Shown: positions 50,339 through 59,882, counted from the first letter of the stretch. The stretch is 64,000 nucleotides of DNA from Arthrobacter rhombi (GCF_900163545.1 NZ_FUHW01000024.1:1-64000); one strand, 5' to 3'. Made by a program: numbers and translations. The notes: generated by a model not told the origin, from the letters alone.

Positions 50339-50968
50339 ATGATCCCCCAGCCCGACTACCGCAACTACGCAGCAAAAATGCGGCACCTCGTACTATCTGG
50401 AATTGATATGGAAGTCGAGGCCCGCTTCGTCGACATGATCAGCGTTCGCGGTGCCCGGATCCTCGACGTCGGCTGCGGGATCGGCACTGCCGTTGCTGCC
50501 TTGCGCAGCAGAGGCCACGCAGCCTACGGGATCGATCCCACTCCCACCGTCCTCGACGTGGCAGTAGAGCTTTACGAGCCCTCATGGTTTCTCGCTCTCG
50601 GCGCCGTGGAGATCGCCCCGTCACAGCTGGTTCGCCAGGGCCTTCCCGGCTCCTACGACGTCATCCTCATGTCGGGAAACGTCCCGGCATTCCTCTCCGG
50701 GGACGAACTCGAGGAAGTCTTCGGGCACGTGGCCGCCCTGTTGAATCCCGGCGGAACGCTGGTGGTCGGAACCACCACCGCAGTCCGCGGTGGGCCCGGC
50801 GATCAGGATCGGGCTGTGGCATCAGCCGGGCTGGAGCTGGCTCAGCGCTACGCCGACTGGCATCTGGGCCCCTTGAGCGCCGACTCCCCCTGGTCGGTCA
50901 GCGTTTTCTCGGCACCCGGCACACAGGATCCGCCCCAGGGGCCCGACGGGATCTTCCTCTTGGCCTGA
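50339..50968 (+). CDS. Class I SAM-dependent methyltransferase
   Basis: 209-aa methyltransferase. The SAM-binding motif is ILDVGCGIGTAVAAL (near residue 42), followed by an acidic second motif (YGIDPTPTVLDVA) and a late LNPGGTLVVGT. ATG 50339 gives the normal family length. Different subfamily from the interrupted gene just upstream. Substrate unknown. Confidence 0.88.
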   Translation: MIPQPDYRNYAAKMRHLVLSGIDMEVEARFVDMISVRGARILDVGCGIGTAVAALRSRGHAAYGIDPTPTVLDVAVELYEPSWFLALGAVEIAPSQLVRQGLPGSYDVILMSGNVPAFLSGDELEEVFGHVAALLNPGGTLVVGTTTAVRGGPGDQDRAVASAGLELAQRYADWHLGPLSADSPWSVSVFSAPGTQDPPQGPDGIFLLA

Positions 50969-50999
50969 TGGACTCACCTGCTGCACCGAAGAGCAGGCT

Positions 51000-51914
51000 C
51001 TACCGTCCCTCCCCCACATCGCCCGCCGTGGCAGCAACCGTGGAGGTATCGGGGGTCGTGCGTCGTTGGCCGGTTCTGGTGGCCCCGATCCCTGCGGCGA
51101 TGACCAGGACGACCCCGATGACTGCTGCCGGACGCGGGACCTGATGCAGGATGGTCAACCCGATCAGCACGGCGATCGCCGGTTCCAGGCACATCAACGT
51201 TCCGAAGGCTGCGGTGGTCAGCTTCCGCAGGGCCAGCATTTCGAGACTGAAAGGGATGACGGGCAGGAGCAGGGCCAAGCCGAACCCCCCGAGCAGGATC
51301 GGCCAGCCCAGGTCTCCGAGGACGGAGGGACCGACCGCGAGGGTGGCCACGACTCCGGCCACCGGCATAGAAATCGCCAGCGCACTGATTCCCGAGACGG
51401 CGTCACCGGCCTTTTGGGTGAACAGCACGTAACCGGCCCAGCAGGCGGCAGCGCAGAGTGCGAAGCAGATCCCTACCGGATCCGTGGCCCCCAGCCAGGG
51501 TTCGGTCAGTCCCAGGACACCGGCCCCGGCGACCAGTGCCCACCAGCGTGCTGCGCCCCGTCCCTGGACGATGGCGACGGAAAGCGGTCCGAGGAACTCC
51601 AGCGCGCTGGCGGTGCCCAACGGAATCCGTTCGACGGCGAACATGAAGAAGATCGTCACCCCTCCAGTCGCCACCCCCAGCAAGGCACTGGTGCCCAAAG
51701 CCGCCCGACTGTACGCAACCTTCCACGGGCGTCCCACCACGACCAGGATCACCGCGGCCCAGCACAGGCGCAGCCAGGCGACCCCGGCTGGACCCAACGT
51801 GTCGATGAGTCCGACGGAGACGGCCAGCCCCAACTGGACGCAGACCATCGCGGCGAGCGCCATCAGCGAGCCGGTGCCTGCCGAGCTCTGTGCCAGGCGG
51901 GGTGAGGAGTTCAT
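51000..51914 (-). CDS. EamA/RhtA-family transporter
   Basis: 304-aa permease with ten hydrophobic segments in two EamA repeats. RhtA-like features include LGLAVSVGLIDTLGPAGVAWLRLCWAA, ERIPLGTASALEFLGPL and LTTAAFGTLMCLEPAIAVLIG. RhtA members export amino acids or drugs. It is divergent from a LysR regulator that probably controls it. Confidence 0.9.
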   Translation of the reverse strand: MNSSPRLAQSSAGTGSLMALAAMVCVQLGLAVSVGLIDTLGPAGVAWLRLCWAAVILVVVGRPWKVAYSRAALGTSALLGVATGGVTIFFMFAVERIPLGTASALEFLGPLSVAIVQGRGAARWWALVAGAGVLGLTEPWLGATDPVGICFALCAAACWAGYVLFTQKAGDAVSGISALAISMPVAGVVATLAVGPSVLGDLGWPILLGGFGLALLLPVIPFSLEMLALRKLTTAAFGTLMCLEPAIAVLIGLTILHQVPRPAAVIGVVLVIAAGIGATRTGQRRTTPDTSTVAATAGDVGEGR

Positions 51915-51997
51915 GAGTCCATTGGAACGGAAACACTCCGTCAACGTCCACGTGACAATCCTCAACAGATCGTCCAGTATTCCTGCACAATAGAAGG

Positions 51998-52924
51998 ATG
52001 GAAACCCGGCGTCTGCAATATCTCTATGAACTCTCCCGGATGGGCTCGATGCGCGGGGTGGCCGATCTCTTGGGCACGACGACGTCGACCGTCTCCCAGC
52101 AGATCGCCTTCCTAGCGCGGGAGACCGGCGCCCGGCTTCTGGAACCCGCAGGTCGCGGAGTGCGCCTGACTCCCGCAGGACGCAGGCTGGCCGATCACGC
52201 CGAGGCCATCCTGACCGCCGTCGACTCGGCCCGACTCGATCTGGTCCCGGGGGCGGCCCCCTCGGGGACCCTGCGGGTGGCCGGCTTCGCCACGGCGATC
52301 CGCACGACCTTGATGCCGGTCATCGCCGAATTGGCCGACCGCCACCCCAGCATGGACATCGTGGTCTTCGAACACGAACCGGCGGAGGCAATGAAGCTCC
52401 TGGGCGTGGACCAGATCGATCTGGCCCTGACCTATGACTACAACCTGGCACCCGACCAGGTCGATGCCGGAGTGGACACTCTGCCGCTGTGGAGCACCCC
52501 GTGGGGCCTCGGCGTACCGACGGCCGACGCCCGCCGGCTAGGGTTCCTTCCCGCTCCAGGCACTCACGACGCGCCGGGATCCGCCGCCCCGGATGCGGCC
52601 ACGGTGTTCTCCGCGTTCCGCGACCACGACTGGATCGGGAATTCACGCAATATCGCCGATGAGACGGTGCTGCGCATCATTTCTTCGATGGCCGGATTCG
52701 AACCGGCGCTGCGCCATCAATCCGACAGCTTGGATCTGGTCGAGGACCTCATCCTGGCCGGCCTCGGCGTCGGGTTGCTCCCCGAGAACCGGCCGCCCCG
52801 GGAGGGGATCACCATCCTGGAACTCCATGATCCCGATATCAGGTTGCGCGCCTTCGCCCGCATCCGCCGCGGTCGCAGTGCGTGGCCGGCGCTGGCCCTG
52901 GTCCTCGATCGGATCAGTGCCTGA
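51998..52924 (+). CDS. LysR-family transcriptional regulator
   Basis: 308-aa regulator. The N-terminal HTH is RLQYLYELSRMGSMRGVADLLGTTTSTVSQQIAFLARETGARLLEPAGRGVRLTPAGRRL; the periplasmic-binding-like effector domain follows from about residue 90 (GTLRVAGFATAIRTTLMPV). CACAAT is a possible -10 ahead of a leaderless ATG at 51998. Divergent from the EamA transporter gene, and its end overlaps the convergent MFS gene by 11 bases. Confidence 0.93.
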   Translation: METRRLQYLYELSRMGSMRGVADLLGTTTSTVSQQIAFLARETGARLLEPAGRGVRLTPAGRRLADHAEAILTAVDSARLDLVPGAAPSGTLRVAGFATAIRTTLMPVIAELADRHPSMDIVVFEHEPAEAMKLLGVDQIDLALTYDYNLAPDQVDAGVDTLPLWSTPWGLGVPTADARRLGFLPAPGTHDAPGSAAPDAATVFSAFRDHDWIGNSRNIADETVLRIISSMAGFEPALRHQSDSLDLVEDLILAGLGVGLLPENRPPREGITILELHDPDIRLRAFARIRRGRSAWPALALVLDRISA

Positions 52925-54179
52925 CGTAGCCGCTGCGTCCGGCCACCATCCCCGCCGGGAGTTGGACGATCAGAGCCGCGAGCAGAACCCAGAGCAACGC
53001 CGTCCAGCTTCCCGTCAGGTCGTGCAGCACCCCCGCCAACAGCGGCCCGCTGGCCGACATCGAGTAGCCAATGGTCTGGGACATGGCCCCCAGCTCCGCG
53101 GTCGCCGAGCCGCCGCGGGCCCGCAGCAAGGGCAAGGAGAAGCCGACGCCGGTCATGATGCCGAAGCCCACGCCCAGCAGCAGCATCCACAGCAGGGTCA
53201 GCCCGGTGGGCGCCGCCAGGACGCCGATGATTCCCGCAACGGTCAGCAGGGTTCCCGCCACGGCCCCGCCGATCTGTGAATGGTGGCGGGCGACGGCGAT
53301 CGAGGAGATCAGGGCGGGAATAATGGCCGCCAGGTTGGCGATCGACAGGGCATTGCCTGCTTCGGCGGCAGGCAGGGCTGCATCCATGAGGATCACGGGC
53401 AACCAAGCGTTGGCCGTATAGAAGACCAGCGAAAGCACCGCGAAATACAGGGTCACCGCCCAGGCCAGCGGCTGCCGCCAGACGGAGACCCCGCCGTCGT
53501 GCGTTTGAAGATGTCCGGCACCGGTGGCCGGTTGCTTGCTTCCACGTAGGAAAGGCATCCAGACGACCAACCCGATGATCGGCAGGATCCCCCACAGGGC
53601 CAGCGCCCCGGACCAATCCAGCCCCAGCGCGCGCTGCAGCGGCAAGGTCAGGCCGGCGGCTGCTGCCGGACCGGTGAACAGGGCCGTGGTGTACAGCCCG
53701 GTGAGGATCCCGGTGCGTCCGGCATAGTCGCGTTTGATCAGAGCCGGGAGCAGGACGTTACCGAAGGTGATGCCCACGCCGACCAGCGCCATCCCGGCGA
53801 AGAGGAACCCGGTGCCCGGGAGCATTCGCAGCCCGGTGCCGGCCAGAATGACGACCAGCGCGGCGGATATGGTGCGTTCGATGCCGAAGCGGCGGCCGAT
53901 CCGTGGTGCCTGGGAAGAGAGCAGGACGAAGCTGAGCAGCGGGGTGGAGGTCACCAGCCCGGCGATGGCCGAAGAGAAGCCCAGCGAATCCTGGATCTGC
54001 CCGATCAACGGGGCCACGGCGGTGATCGGCGGGCGGAGGTTCAGACCCACCACGACGACGGCTACCGCGGCGAACCACAACGGCACTAGCGTGCGGTGCG
54101 CGGCGGCGGTGGGAACTTTTGCTTCGGTTCCGGCACCGGGTGTTGCGGTGGATGGCGCTGTCTCTGCTGGGTTCATCAT
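52914..54179 (-). CDS. MFS transporter (CynX/NimT-like)
   Basis: 421-aa permease with twelve hydrophobic segments. GLNLRPPITAVAPLIGQIQDSLGFSSAIAGLVTSTPLLSF at the N-terminus and GITFGNVLLPALIKRDYAGRTG are typical of the CynX/NimT group. Two adjacent ATG codons (54179, 54176) give the start. It is divergent from the CGNR regulator gene. Substrate unknown; the group includes cyanate and 2-nitroimidazole-type transporters. Confidence 0.9.
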   Translation of the reverse strand: MMNPAETAPSTATPGAGTEAKVPTAAAHRTLVPLWFAAVAVVVVGLNLRPPITAVAPLIGQIQDSLGFSSAIAGLVTSTPLLSFVLLSSQAPRIGRRFGIERTISAALVVILAGTGLRMLPGTGFLFAGMALVGVGITFGNVLLPALIKRDYAGRTGILTGLYTTALFTGPAAAAGLTLPLQRALGLDWSGALALWGILPIIGLVVWMPFLRGSKQPATGAGHLQTHDGGVSVWRQPLAWAVTLYFAVLSLVFYTANAWLPVILMDAALPAAEAGNALSIANLAAIIPALISSIAVARHHSQIGGAVAGTLLTVAGIIGVLAAPTGLTLLWMLLLGVGFGIMTGVGFSLPLLRARGGSATAELGAMSQTIGYSMSASGPLLAGVLHDLTGSWTALLWVLLAALIVQLPAGMVAGRSGYVRH

Positions 54180-54232
54180 CGTCCTTCGTCTGGGGCACGC
54201 CCAGCCTAGGAAGACCCTGCTATTCTTGCAAC

Positions 54233-54784
54233 ATGGCCAATAACGATTTTGAGCATTACAAGGGATGGGCGGTGGACCTCGCCATCGACCTCGTGAATAC
54301 GGCGGCCACCGATGATGACCGGCTGGCCCATGCCGGGGACGTGGCCGAACTCCTGGCCAGGCACCATGTAGCAGCGCGCCGGCGGGCCAGCGACGACGAC
54401 GCCACCCACCTGAGGGCCGTCCGGGGGCAACTGCGCGCCGTGATGGACGCCGACGACATCGCTCAGGCGGCTCCCTCACTGAACTCGCTGGCCGCCGAGG
54501 GTGGCTGCACCCCGCGGCTTTCCAACCACGACGGGCACGATTGGCATCTGGATCACCACATTCCGGGGGACCTGCTGTGGAGGCACGTGGCCGCCGAATG
54601 TGCCGCCGGGCTCATGGACTTCGTGCTGCGGCATTCACCGCGAAGGCTACGCAGCTGCGCAGCCTCGGACTGTTCGCGCTACTTCGCCGACCGCACCCGC
54701 AACGCGTCGGCGCGCTTCTGCCCGCAACGCGGCTGTGCGAACAGGACCCGGGTGCGCAGGCACCGCCAGGCCAGGGAACTGTAA
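54233..54784 (+). CDS. CGNR zinc-finger regulator (ABATE domain)
   Basis: 183-aa putative regulator. The C-terminus carries the CGNR zinc finger: CAASDCSRYFADRTRNASARFC followed by CANRTRVRRHR. The N-terminal ABATE-type domain includes DLAIDLVNTAATDDDRL. TATTCT at 54221-54226 is a -10-like element 6 bases before the ATG, suggesting a leaderless message. Divergent from the CynX-like MFS gene, which it probably controls. Confidence 0.92.
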   Translation: MANNDFEHYKGWAVDLAIDLVNTAATDDDRLAHAGDVAELLARHHVAARRRASDDDATHLRAVRGQLRAVMDADDIAQAAPSLNSLAAEGGCTPRLSNHDGHDWHLDHHIPGDLLWRHVAAECAAGLMDFVLRHSPRRLRSCAASDCSRYFADRTRNASARFCPQRGCANRTRVRRHRQAREL

Positions 54785-54832
54785 TGCCCTAAATTTCCGC
54801 TGGGACGTTCCCCGGTGGTGAAGAACACACGA

Positions 54833-55516
54833 TCAGAGGAGTTCGCGGATCAGGGCGCAGGCACTGGGGATCGGTTCGATGATCTCCACCGCACCGCCCG
54901 CCGCTAGTCGACGCGCGGACTCACTCAACGGCCCCCCGGCGATGATGACGGCGCGGGCGCCGGCCGCCCAGGAGCGCAGTGCCGCGCTCTGCAGTTCGGC
55001 AAATTGGGCTTCGGGGTCGCTGGCGAGCTGCACCGGGCCCGAGGCAGTGGTCTCGACCCCGCAGAAAAGCCCTGCCTCGGCATGCTCGTGTGCGAGCCGC
55101 TCCAAGGAGGGAACCAGTCGAGGGGTGGTGGTGGCCATCCCAAATCGTCGGCCTCCCCGCGCAGCGGCCAGGATGGAGGCCTGGCCGATGCCAACGACAG
55201 GGATTCCGATCTCCCGGGCCAGCGTGCTGCGGCCCGGGTCGCCGAAAGCTGCGACGATGACCGCGGCCACCCGGGCGCCCTGTTCAGAGGCCAGGACTTC
55301 GTGGACGGTGCGCCGCACCTGCTCTCCGGCCTCGGTCAGGGCCCTGGAGTCCACGATCATCCGTGGTCCCGATGGGACGGTCACCGCGAGCAGCCCGAAC
55401 CCGGAACCGGCGAACTCCCCCTCGGCAAGGGTGGCCATCAGGGAGGTGGTGTCCTCGTTGGTGTTCGGATTGATCAGCAGCACCAAGCCGCCGGAGCGGG
55501 GAGGGGCAGTTCTCAC
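54833..55516 (-). CDS. Asp/Glu/hydantoin racemase-like protein lacking both usual catalytic cysteines
   Basis: 227-aa protein of the racemase fold. The pattern LVLLINPNTNEDTT, then VIVAAFGDPGRSTLARE, then GIPVVGIGQASI matches hydantoin racemases. However, the residue before FGDPG is Ala where the catalytic Cys usually sits, and the second site reads IIAGGPLSES instead of the usual G-Cys-A motif. It is thus unlikely to racemise by the two-Cys mechanism. It overlaps the epimerase gene by 4 bases. Confidence 0.85.
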   Translation of the reverse strand: MRTAPPRSGGLVLLINPNTNEDTTSLMATLAEGEFAGSGFGLLAVTVPSGPRMIVDSRALTEAGEQVRRTVHEVLASEQGARVAAVIVAAFGDPGRSTLAREIGIPVVGIGQASILAAARGGRRFGMATTTPRLVPSLERLAHEHAEAGLFCGVETTASGPVQLASDPEAQFAELQSAALRSWAAGARAVIIAGGPLSESARRLAAGGAVEIIEPIPSACALIRELL

Positions 55517-56352
55517 GGGTGGCGAACCCCGTGCCCGTCGAGGACCGCCGCGTAGCCTTCCCGGTAGCTCGGATAGGCGAATGCGAAGCCGGTGGCGCGC
55601 AGCAAATCTCCACGCAGTCTCTTACCGGCGGGCTGGCCCTCAGACGGAACCTCCTGCCATGGCACCCCCAGTCGCCCGGCGAGGAAGGAGAGCACCTGAA
55701 GTTGGCTGACCGGCTCCTCGTCCACGCCCAGATACAGCCGACCCGGCTGATCCACGGCCGTGGCCAGATGGACGATCGCAGCTGCCGCGTCGTCACGGTG
55801 GATGCGGTTGGTATAGCGCGGGGCGGCGGCCGGGTCGGCCGTTCCGTTGCGCACCTGGTCGATCAGGCGCGTCCTGCCGGGCCCATAAATACCTGACAGG
55901 CGCAGCACGGTGCCCTGCGGGGCCCGGGCGGCCAGCAGTTCTTCGGTTTCGCAGAGCACCGCTGCCGTAGCGGTCGGCGGGTCCAGGGGGCTGTTCTCGT
56001 CCATCCACACGCCATCGACATTGGGGTAGACCGCAGTGGAGGAGACGACGATGATGCGCTCGGGGTGCACACCGTCTCGTTCCAGTGCATCCAGGACGTT
56101 GGCCAGCCCCTCCAGGTAGACCTGCCGGTAGGTCTCTTCGCTCCGCTCCCCTGCCGCCGGGGCCACGACGACGATGCTGGTGTCGGCCGGCACGGGAGGC
56201 AATTCGCCGGTCAGGTCCGCCGCCACGGGCTCGATGGCTTCCGGCAGCTTCGCTGCCGAGCGTCGCCAGCCGATGACCCGGTGCCCGAGAGCCGCAAAAC
56301 GCAGCCCGGTTTCGGTCCCCACATCGCCACATCCAGCAATCAATACGGTCAT
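55513..56352 (-). CDS. NAD(P)-dependent epimerase/dehydratase-like protein
   Basis: 279-aa Rossmann-fold protein. The nucleotide-binding motif at the N-terminus is IAGCGDVGTETGLRFAALGHRVIGWRRS; an active-site region SSTAVYPNVDGVWMDENSPLDP is followed by RLSGIYGPGR, as in extended SDR proteins. The catalytic Tyr/Lys pair is not obvious. It shares a 4-base overlap with the racemase-like gene. Substrate unknown. Confidence 0.86.
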   Translation of the reverse strand: MTVLIAGCGDVGTETGLRFAALGHRVIGWRRSAAKLPEAIEPVAADLTGELPPVPADTSIVVVAPAAGERSEETYRQVYLEGLANVLDALERDGVHPERIIVVSSTAVYPNVDGVWMDENSPLDPPTATAAVLCETEELLAARAPQGTVLRLSGIYGPGRTRLIDQVRNGTADPAAAPRYTNRIHRDDAAAAIVHLATAVDQPGRLYLGVDEEPVSQLQVLSFLAGRLGVPWQEVPSEGQPAGKRLRGDLLRATGFAFAYPSYREGYAAVLDGHGVRHP

Positions 56353-56570
56353 ACGTGGTTCTCTCCTTGAAGACGTTTCGGGCCTCCCATCCTATCCGCG
56401 CTGGACCACCGACTGACTTCTCTGGGCTTCTCTCAGAGGACCTTCCACGGACGCGGATGGTCATGTACTCGTGGGTAAGAAGATTTTTCCACTCGTTCTA
56501 CATAGAATTCTGCCCAACACGCCTTGTGGCCCGGACCACCGAGTACCGGGATGTCCTTCCGGGGGAAACC

Positions 56571-57275
56571 ATGAACTTTTCACGACGCCGTTCCGTGGCA
56601 CACTCCGTCGTGGCACTGGTATCGCTCGTCCTGCTCACGGCCTGCGCCGCGCCCGGGGCCCAGATGCCACCACCCCAGAGTTCAACCGCTGCCCCGAGCC
56701 CAACAGCCACCGATTCGACCCGGATCCGGATGCTGGTTCGTTCCGTGGCCAACGGCTACTTCGAGTTCGAGGCACCCCCCGCCTGGACCGTGGAGGAGCT
56801 AGAGGTCCGGTCTCGCAGCGCCGACCGCCCCGAGGCCGGTCACGTACGGGTCCTGAACGAAGATGGCGAGGTCATGGCCGAGTTCATCTCCGGCGACGCC
56901 CCGCTGGCTGGGGAGGACGCGGGCGATACGAACCTGCCCTACACCAGATTCGACTCAGCCCCGACGTTCATCGAGGAACACGATTTCGTGTACGACGCAG
57001 TGGGCGGGAACGGGGAGGACGCCTCCATGGCTTTGGCCCCCCACGATGAGCAGGATGATGACGCCTCGGCCTCGTCGCGTCGTTTCTCCTATGTGGGCGG
57101 CAGCGGCGTCTTTCGTCGAAATATCGGGCCGGATACTCCGTTGGCCGGAATTTCCTCGAAGTTGAAGGGAATCAAACGGCTCAAGGCCTACACCCGGACC
57201 CGCGAATACCTGCAGATCAAGGCGATGATCACCTCGCTGCAGCAGGCCAAGACAACCCACGCTTCCTCCCAGTAG
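56571..57275 (+). CDS. Hypothetical lipoprotein
   Basis: 234-aa exported protein. An N-terminal signal peptide ends in a lipobox LLTACA (Cys about residue 24), followed by a Ser/Thr/Pro linker and a mostly beta domain (SVANGYFEFEAPPAWTVEELEVRSRS). The C-terminal Lys/Arg-rich helix (KLKGIKRLKAYTRTREYLQIKAM) is unusual. GGGGGAAACC precedes the ATG at 56571; longer upstream frames do not fit a signal peptide. No recognised family. Confidence 0.78.
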   Translation: MNFSRRRSVAHSVVALVSLVLLTACAAPGAQMPPPQSSTAAPSPTATDSTRIRMLVRSVANGYFEFEAPPAWTVEELEVRSRSADRPEAGHVRVLNEDGEVMAEFISGDAPLAGEDAGDTNLPYTRFDSAPTFIEEHDFVYDAVGGNGEDASMALAPHDEQDDDASASSRRFSYVGGSGVFRRNIGPDTPLAGISSKLKGIKRLKAYTRTREYLQIKAMITSLQQAKTTHASSQ

Positions 57276-57435
57276 CTTCAGGAGAGCGCATCCGACTCTT
57301 CCACGGAGGACCGTGATCCACGGCAACGGCTCGTCACCTCGGGATCAGCCACTGACATCGTCAACCGCAGACGGGTAGCGTGGGAAGCAGCAGGCCCTTC
57401 GGGGCACCTCGATCAGCGGGAGTTCCACCCAATAG

Positions 57436-58215
57436 ATGAAAGTCGCAGCCTTCCTCGTCTCCACCGTCGCCGGCACCCTGGCCGTCCTGTTGGGGACCTA
57501 TGGCGTCGGTCAGCTGGCTCCGGGGTCACCGGCCCCTGCCCTGCTGACCGGACTGGGCCTCGTCGTGGTCATCGGTGCGCTGGCTTGGAGCGGCTTCAGA
57601 CGTGCTTTATCCGCTCAGGGTGTCAAGCGCCATGATCCCTGCGGCTTGTTCTGGACCCCCGAGGCCCGGAAGCTGGTCGGCAATAAATTCGCCTTCATGG
57701 GTGCCATCCTTGGCGCGGGGCTGGCCGTGAGCGTCATAGCGTTTGCCCTGACCGGCGCCACCGACCCGGCCCCCGAGGCGCTGGAGTCGCTGTCTTTCCA
57801 TGTACAGATGATGTTCGTGGTGGCCGGCCTCACGGCGATCATCGTGACGTTCGCGTTGAATAACGTGCTCCGCGACGCCGCGGACGTCAACCCTGGACAG
57901 ATGAACCGGATCAACCAGGCGGTCCTGCGTGGGCAGGACGTCGAGCTCACCGACGAACAACGGCTCGGGGCGGCCCGCATGGCCGTCCTCGTTCCGGTCG
58001 TTCTTCCGCTGCAAAAATTCGGTTTGTTCTACCTCTATAGCTACTTCGCCACCGCCTTCATCGGGACACTTATGGCCGGTGAAGGCCGGCTCATGCCGAT
58101 CGTGCTCCTGGTGTTCATGGGCGTTGTGGTGGTTATCTACATTCCCTACCTGGCCAGGCAGGTCCGACAGGCCAGCCATTACGCCCGCGCTGACGCGGCA
58201 CTACCCACCGGCTGA
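57436..58215 (+). CDS. Tandem membrane protein family, copy 1
   Basis: 259 aa with six hydrophobic segments. N-terminus MKVAAFLVSTVAGTLAVLLG, then GVGQLAPGSPAPALLTGLGL. Central KFAFMGAILGAGLAVSVIAFALTGATDPAPEALE, then MNRINQAVLRGQDVELTDEQRLGAARM and LPLQKFGLFYLY, ending RQVRQASHYA. The same landmarks occur in the two genes that follow, so the three arose by tandem duplication. Function unknown; probably an integral membrane protein. Confidence 0.82.
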   Translation: MKVAAFLVSTVAGTLAVLLGTYGVGQLAPGSPAPALLTGLGLVVVIGALAWSGFRRALSAQGVKRHDPCGLFWTPEARKLVGNKFAFMGAILGAGLAVSVIAFALTGATDPAPEALESLSFHVQMMFVVAGLTAIIVTFALNNVLRDAADVNPGQMNRINQAVLRGQDVELTDEQRLGAARMAVLVPVVLPLQKFGLFYLYSYFATAFIGTLMAGEGRLMPIVLLVFMGVVVVIYIPYLARQVRQASHYARADAALPTG

Positions 58216-58289
58216 ACCTTCCGAGCAGTTCGGCCCGAGACCTACGCCCCTCAGCCCCATCTCCGACCGACGGGAGAACCCCTCTCCAG

Positions 58290-59099
58290 ATGAGACCCTC
58301 AGCCTTCCAGATCTACACCATCGCCGGAACACTCACGGTCCTGTTCGGGACCCTTGCCGTCGGCCAACTAGTCTCCGATTCCCCGCTGCCGGCGCTGCTG
58401 GCCGGTCTGGGCCTCCTGCTGCTGATCGCCGCACCGTTCTGGTGGCGGTTCAGGCACGCGTTCTCAGGCCCGGACCCCTTGCGCGGCGGCCCTCCCGAGC
58501 AGACGTGGACCGAGGACACGCCATCGCAGGTCTTGACCCGCAATTTCGCGCGGGCTGGCATCCTCCTCGGTGCGGGCCTGGTGATCAGTGTCGTCCTCTT
58601 CGCTCTGACCACTGCCAACGATCCACCCGACCAGGCGTTGAAGGTGCTCTCCTACATTGCCCAGGGGCTCTTCCTGGTGGCCGCCATCACGGTCGCGATC
58701 ACCACCGTGCCGTTGGATACCGCCTCCCATGATGCGGTCGGGGACTCGCGGGCACGGATGAAGCGGATCAACCAGGTGGCGTTGGGTGGGAAGCATCTCT
58801 CCCTGAGCGAGCACGATCAACTGGTGGCCCTCCGCGTGGCGATCGTGGCTCCGGTCAGGCTGCGTCTTCAGGGCTTCGGCCTCACCTTCTTCCTGGCGTT
58901 GCTCGCCGTGGGAATCTGCCGGGACATCCCGCTGGGCGACCTGAGCTTCGGCGACGCCTTCATCCCGGCCCTCCTTCTGCTCGCACTCATCCGGATCCCC
59001 TATGTCGCCGGACAGCTGCGTCGGGCCCGCCACTACGCCAGCGAAAACCTTCCCCGTCCTCTCGCCGAGCGCTCAGGCGCCAACGTGGAGGACCGATGA
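58290..59099 (+). CDS. Tandem membrane protein family, copy 2
   Basis: 269 aa, six hydrophobic segments. It shares GQLVSDSPLPALLAGLGLLLLI, NFARAGILLGAGLVISVVLFALTTANDPPDQALK, MKRINQVALGGKHLSLSEHDQL and RLRLQGFGL with copy 1, and ends in RQLRRARHYAS-like residues. Its stop overlaps the start of copy 3 by 4 bases (ATGA 59096-59099), so copies 2 and 3 are co-translated. Confidence 0.82.
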   Translation: MRPSAFQIYTIAGTLTVLFGTLAVGQLVSDSPLPALLAGLGLLLLIAAPFWWRFRHAFSGPDPLRGGPPEQTWTEDTPSQVLTRNFARAGILLGAGLVISVVLFALTTANDPPDQALKVLSYIAQGLFLVAAITVAITTVPLDTASHDAVGDSRARMKRINQVALGGKHLSLSEHDQLVALRVAIVAPVRLRLQGFGLTFFLALLAVGICRDIPLGDLSFGDAFIPALLLLALIRIPYVAGQLRRARHYASENLPRPLAERSGANVEDR

Positions 59100-59875
59100 A
59101 AACGTGGTTCTTCCTGACCTACACCATCAGCGGAACCGTGCTCGTCCTGTTCGCGGCCCTGGGCGTCGGCCAGCTGGCGCCGGCCTCCCCGATTCCTGCC
59201 CTGGTGACCGGGCTGGGGCTCCTGGTGATTCTGGGGTTCCCGCTCTGGTGGCGGCTCAGGGACGCCTTTTCCACACCGGATCCGCTGCGTGGCGGACGGG
59301 CCATCGCCTCCTGGGCGGAAGCCACCCCGGTCATCTTCGCCCGCAGGTTCGCCCTGGTCGGCGCCGTCCTCGGCGGTGGGCTGGCGATCAGCGTCGTCCT
59401 CTTCGCCTGGTTCGGCGCCACCGATCCACCCGCCGCGGCGTTTGAAACACTGCTCGGGTACCTCCAGGCGCTGTTTCTGGCCGCCGCCTTCACGGCCAAC
59501 TTTTCCGCGACGTCCGTGGGTCAGGCACTGCTGCGCGCCGCAGGAAACAGCCAGGAGCAGTTGAAAAGGATCAACCAGGTGGTCCTGCGCGGTCGGGAGA
59601 TGGACCTGGACGGACAGGAGCAGATCCACGCCGCCCGCGTCGCCACGGTCCTGCCGGTGTCCGTCCCGTTGCAGACCTACGGTTTCGGCTACCTCTTCGC
59701 CTCTTCGGGCACCATCTTCCTCCGCCAAGCCCTCGTGGGTCAGGGCGGTTTCTTCGGTATCCTCTTCCTGATCCTGCTGGTGGTCTTCGTGGCGCGTCTG
59801 GTGCCCCGCACCATGCGCCAGGTGCGCAAGGCCGGCCGCTACGCCAACAAGCACGCCGGTCTGCTCGCCGGATGA
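59096..59875 (+). CDS. Tandem membrane protein family, copy 3
   Basis: 259 aa, six hydrophobic segments. It shares VGQLAPASPIPALVTGLGLLVIL, RFALVGAVLGGGLAISVVLFAWFGATDPPAAAFE, LKRINQVVLRGREMDLDGQEQ and PLQTYGFGYLF with its upstream neighbours. The ATG overlaps the copy-2 stop. It is convergent with the iron permease gene. No known family recognised. Confidence 0.82.
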   Translation: MKTWFFLTYTISGTVLVLFAALGVGQLAPASPIPALVTGLGLLVILGFPLWWRLRDAFSTPDPLRGGRAIASWAEATPVIFARRFALVGAVLGGGLAISVVLFAWFGATDPPAAAFETLLGYLQALFLAAAFTANFSATSVGQALLRAAGNSQEQLKRINQVVLRGREMDLDGQEQIHAARVATVLPVSVPLQTYGFGYLFASSGTIFLRQALVGQGGFFGILFLILLVVFVARLVPRTMRQVRKAGRYANKHAGLLAG

Positions 59876-59882
59876 AGCCGCG

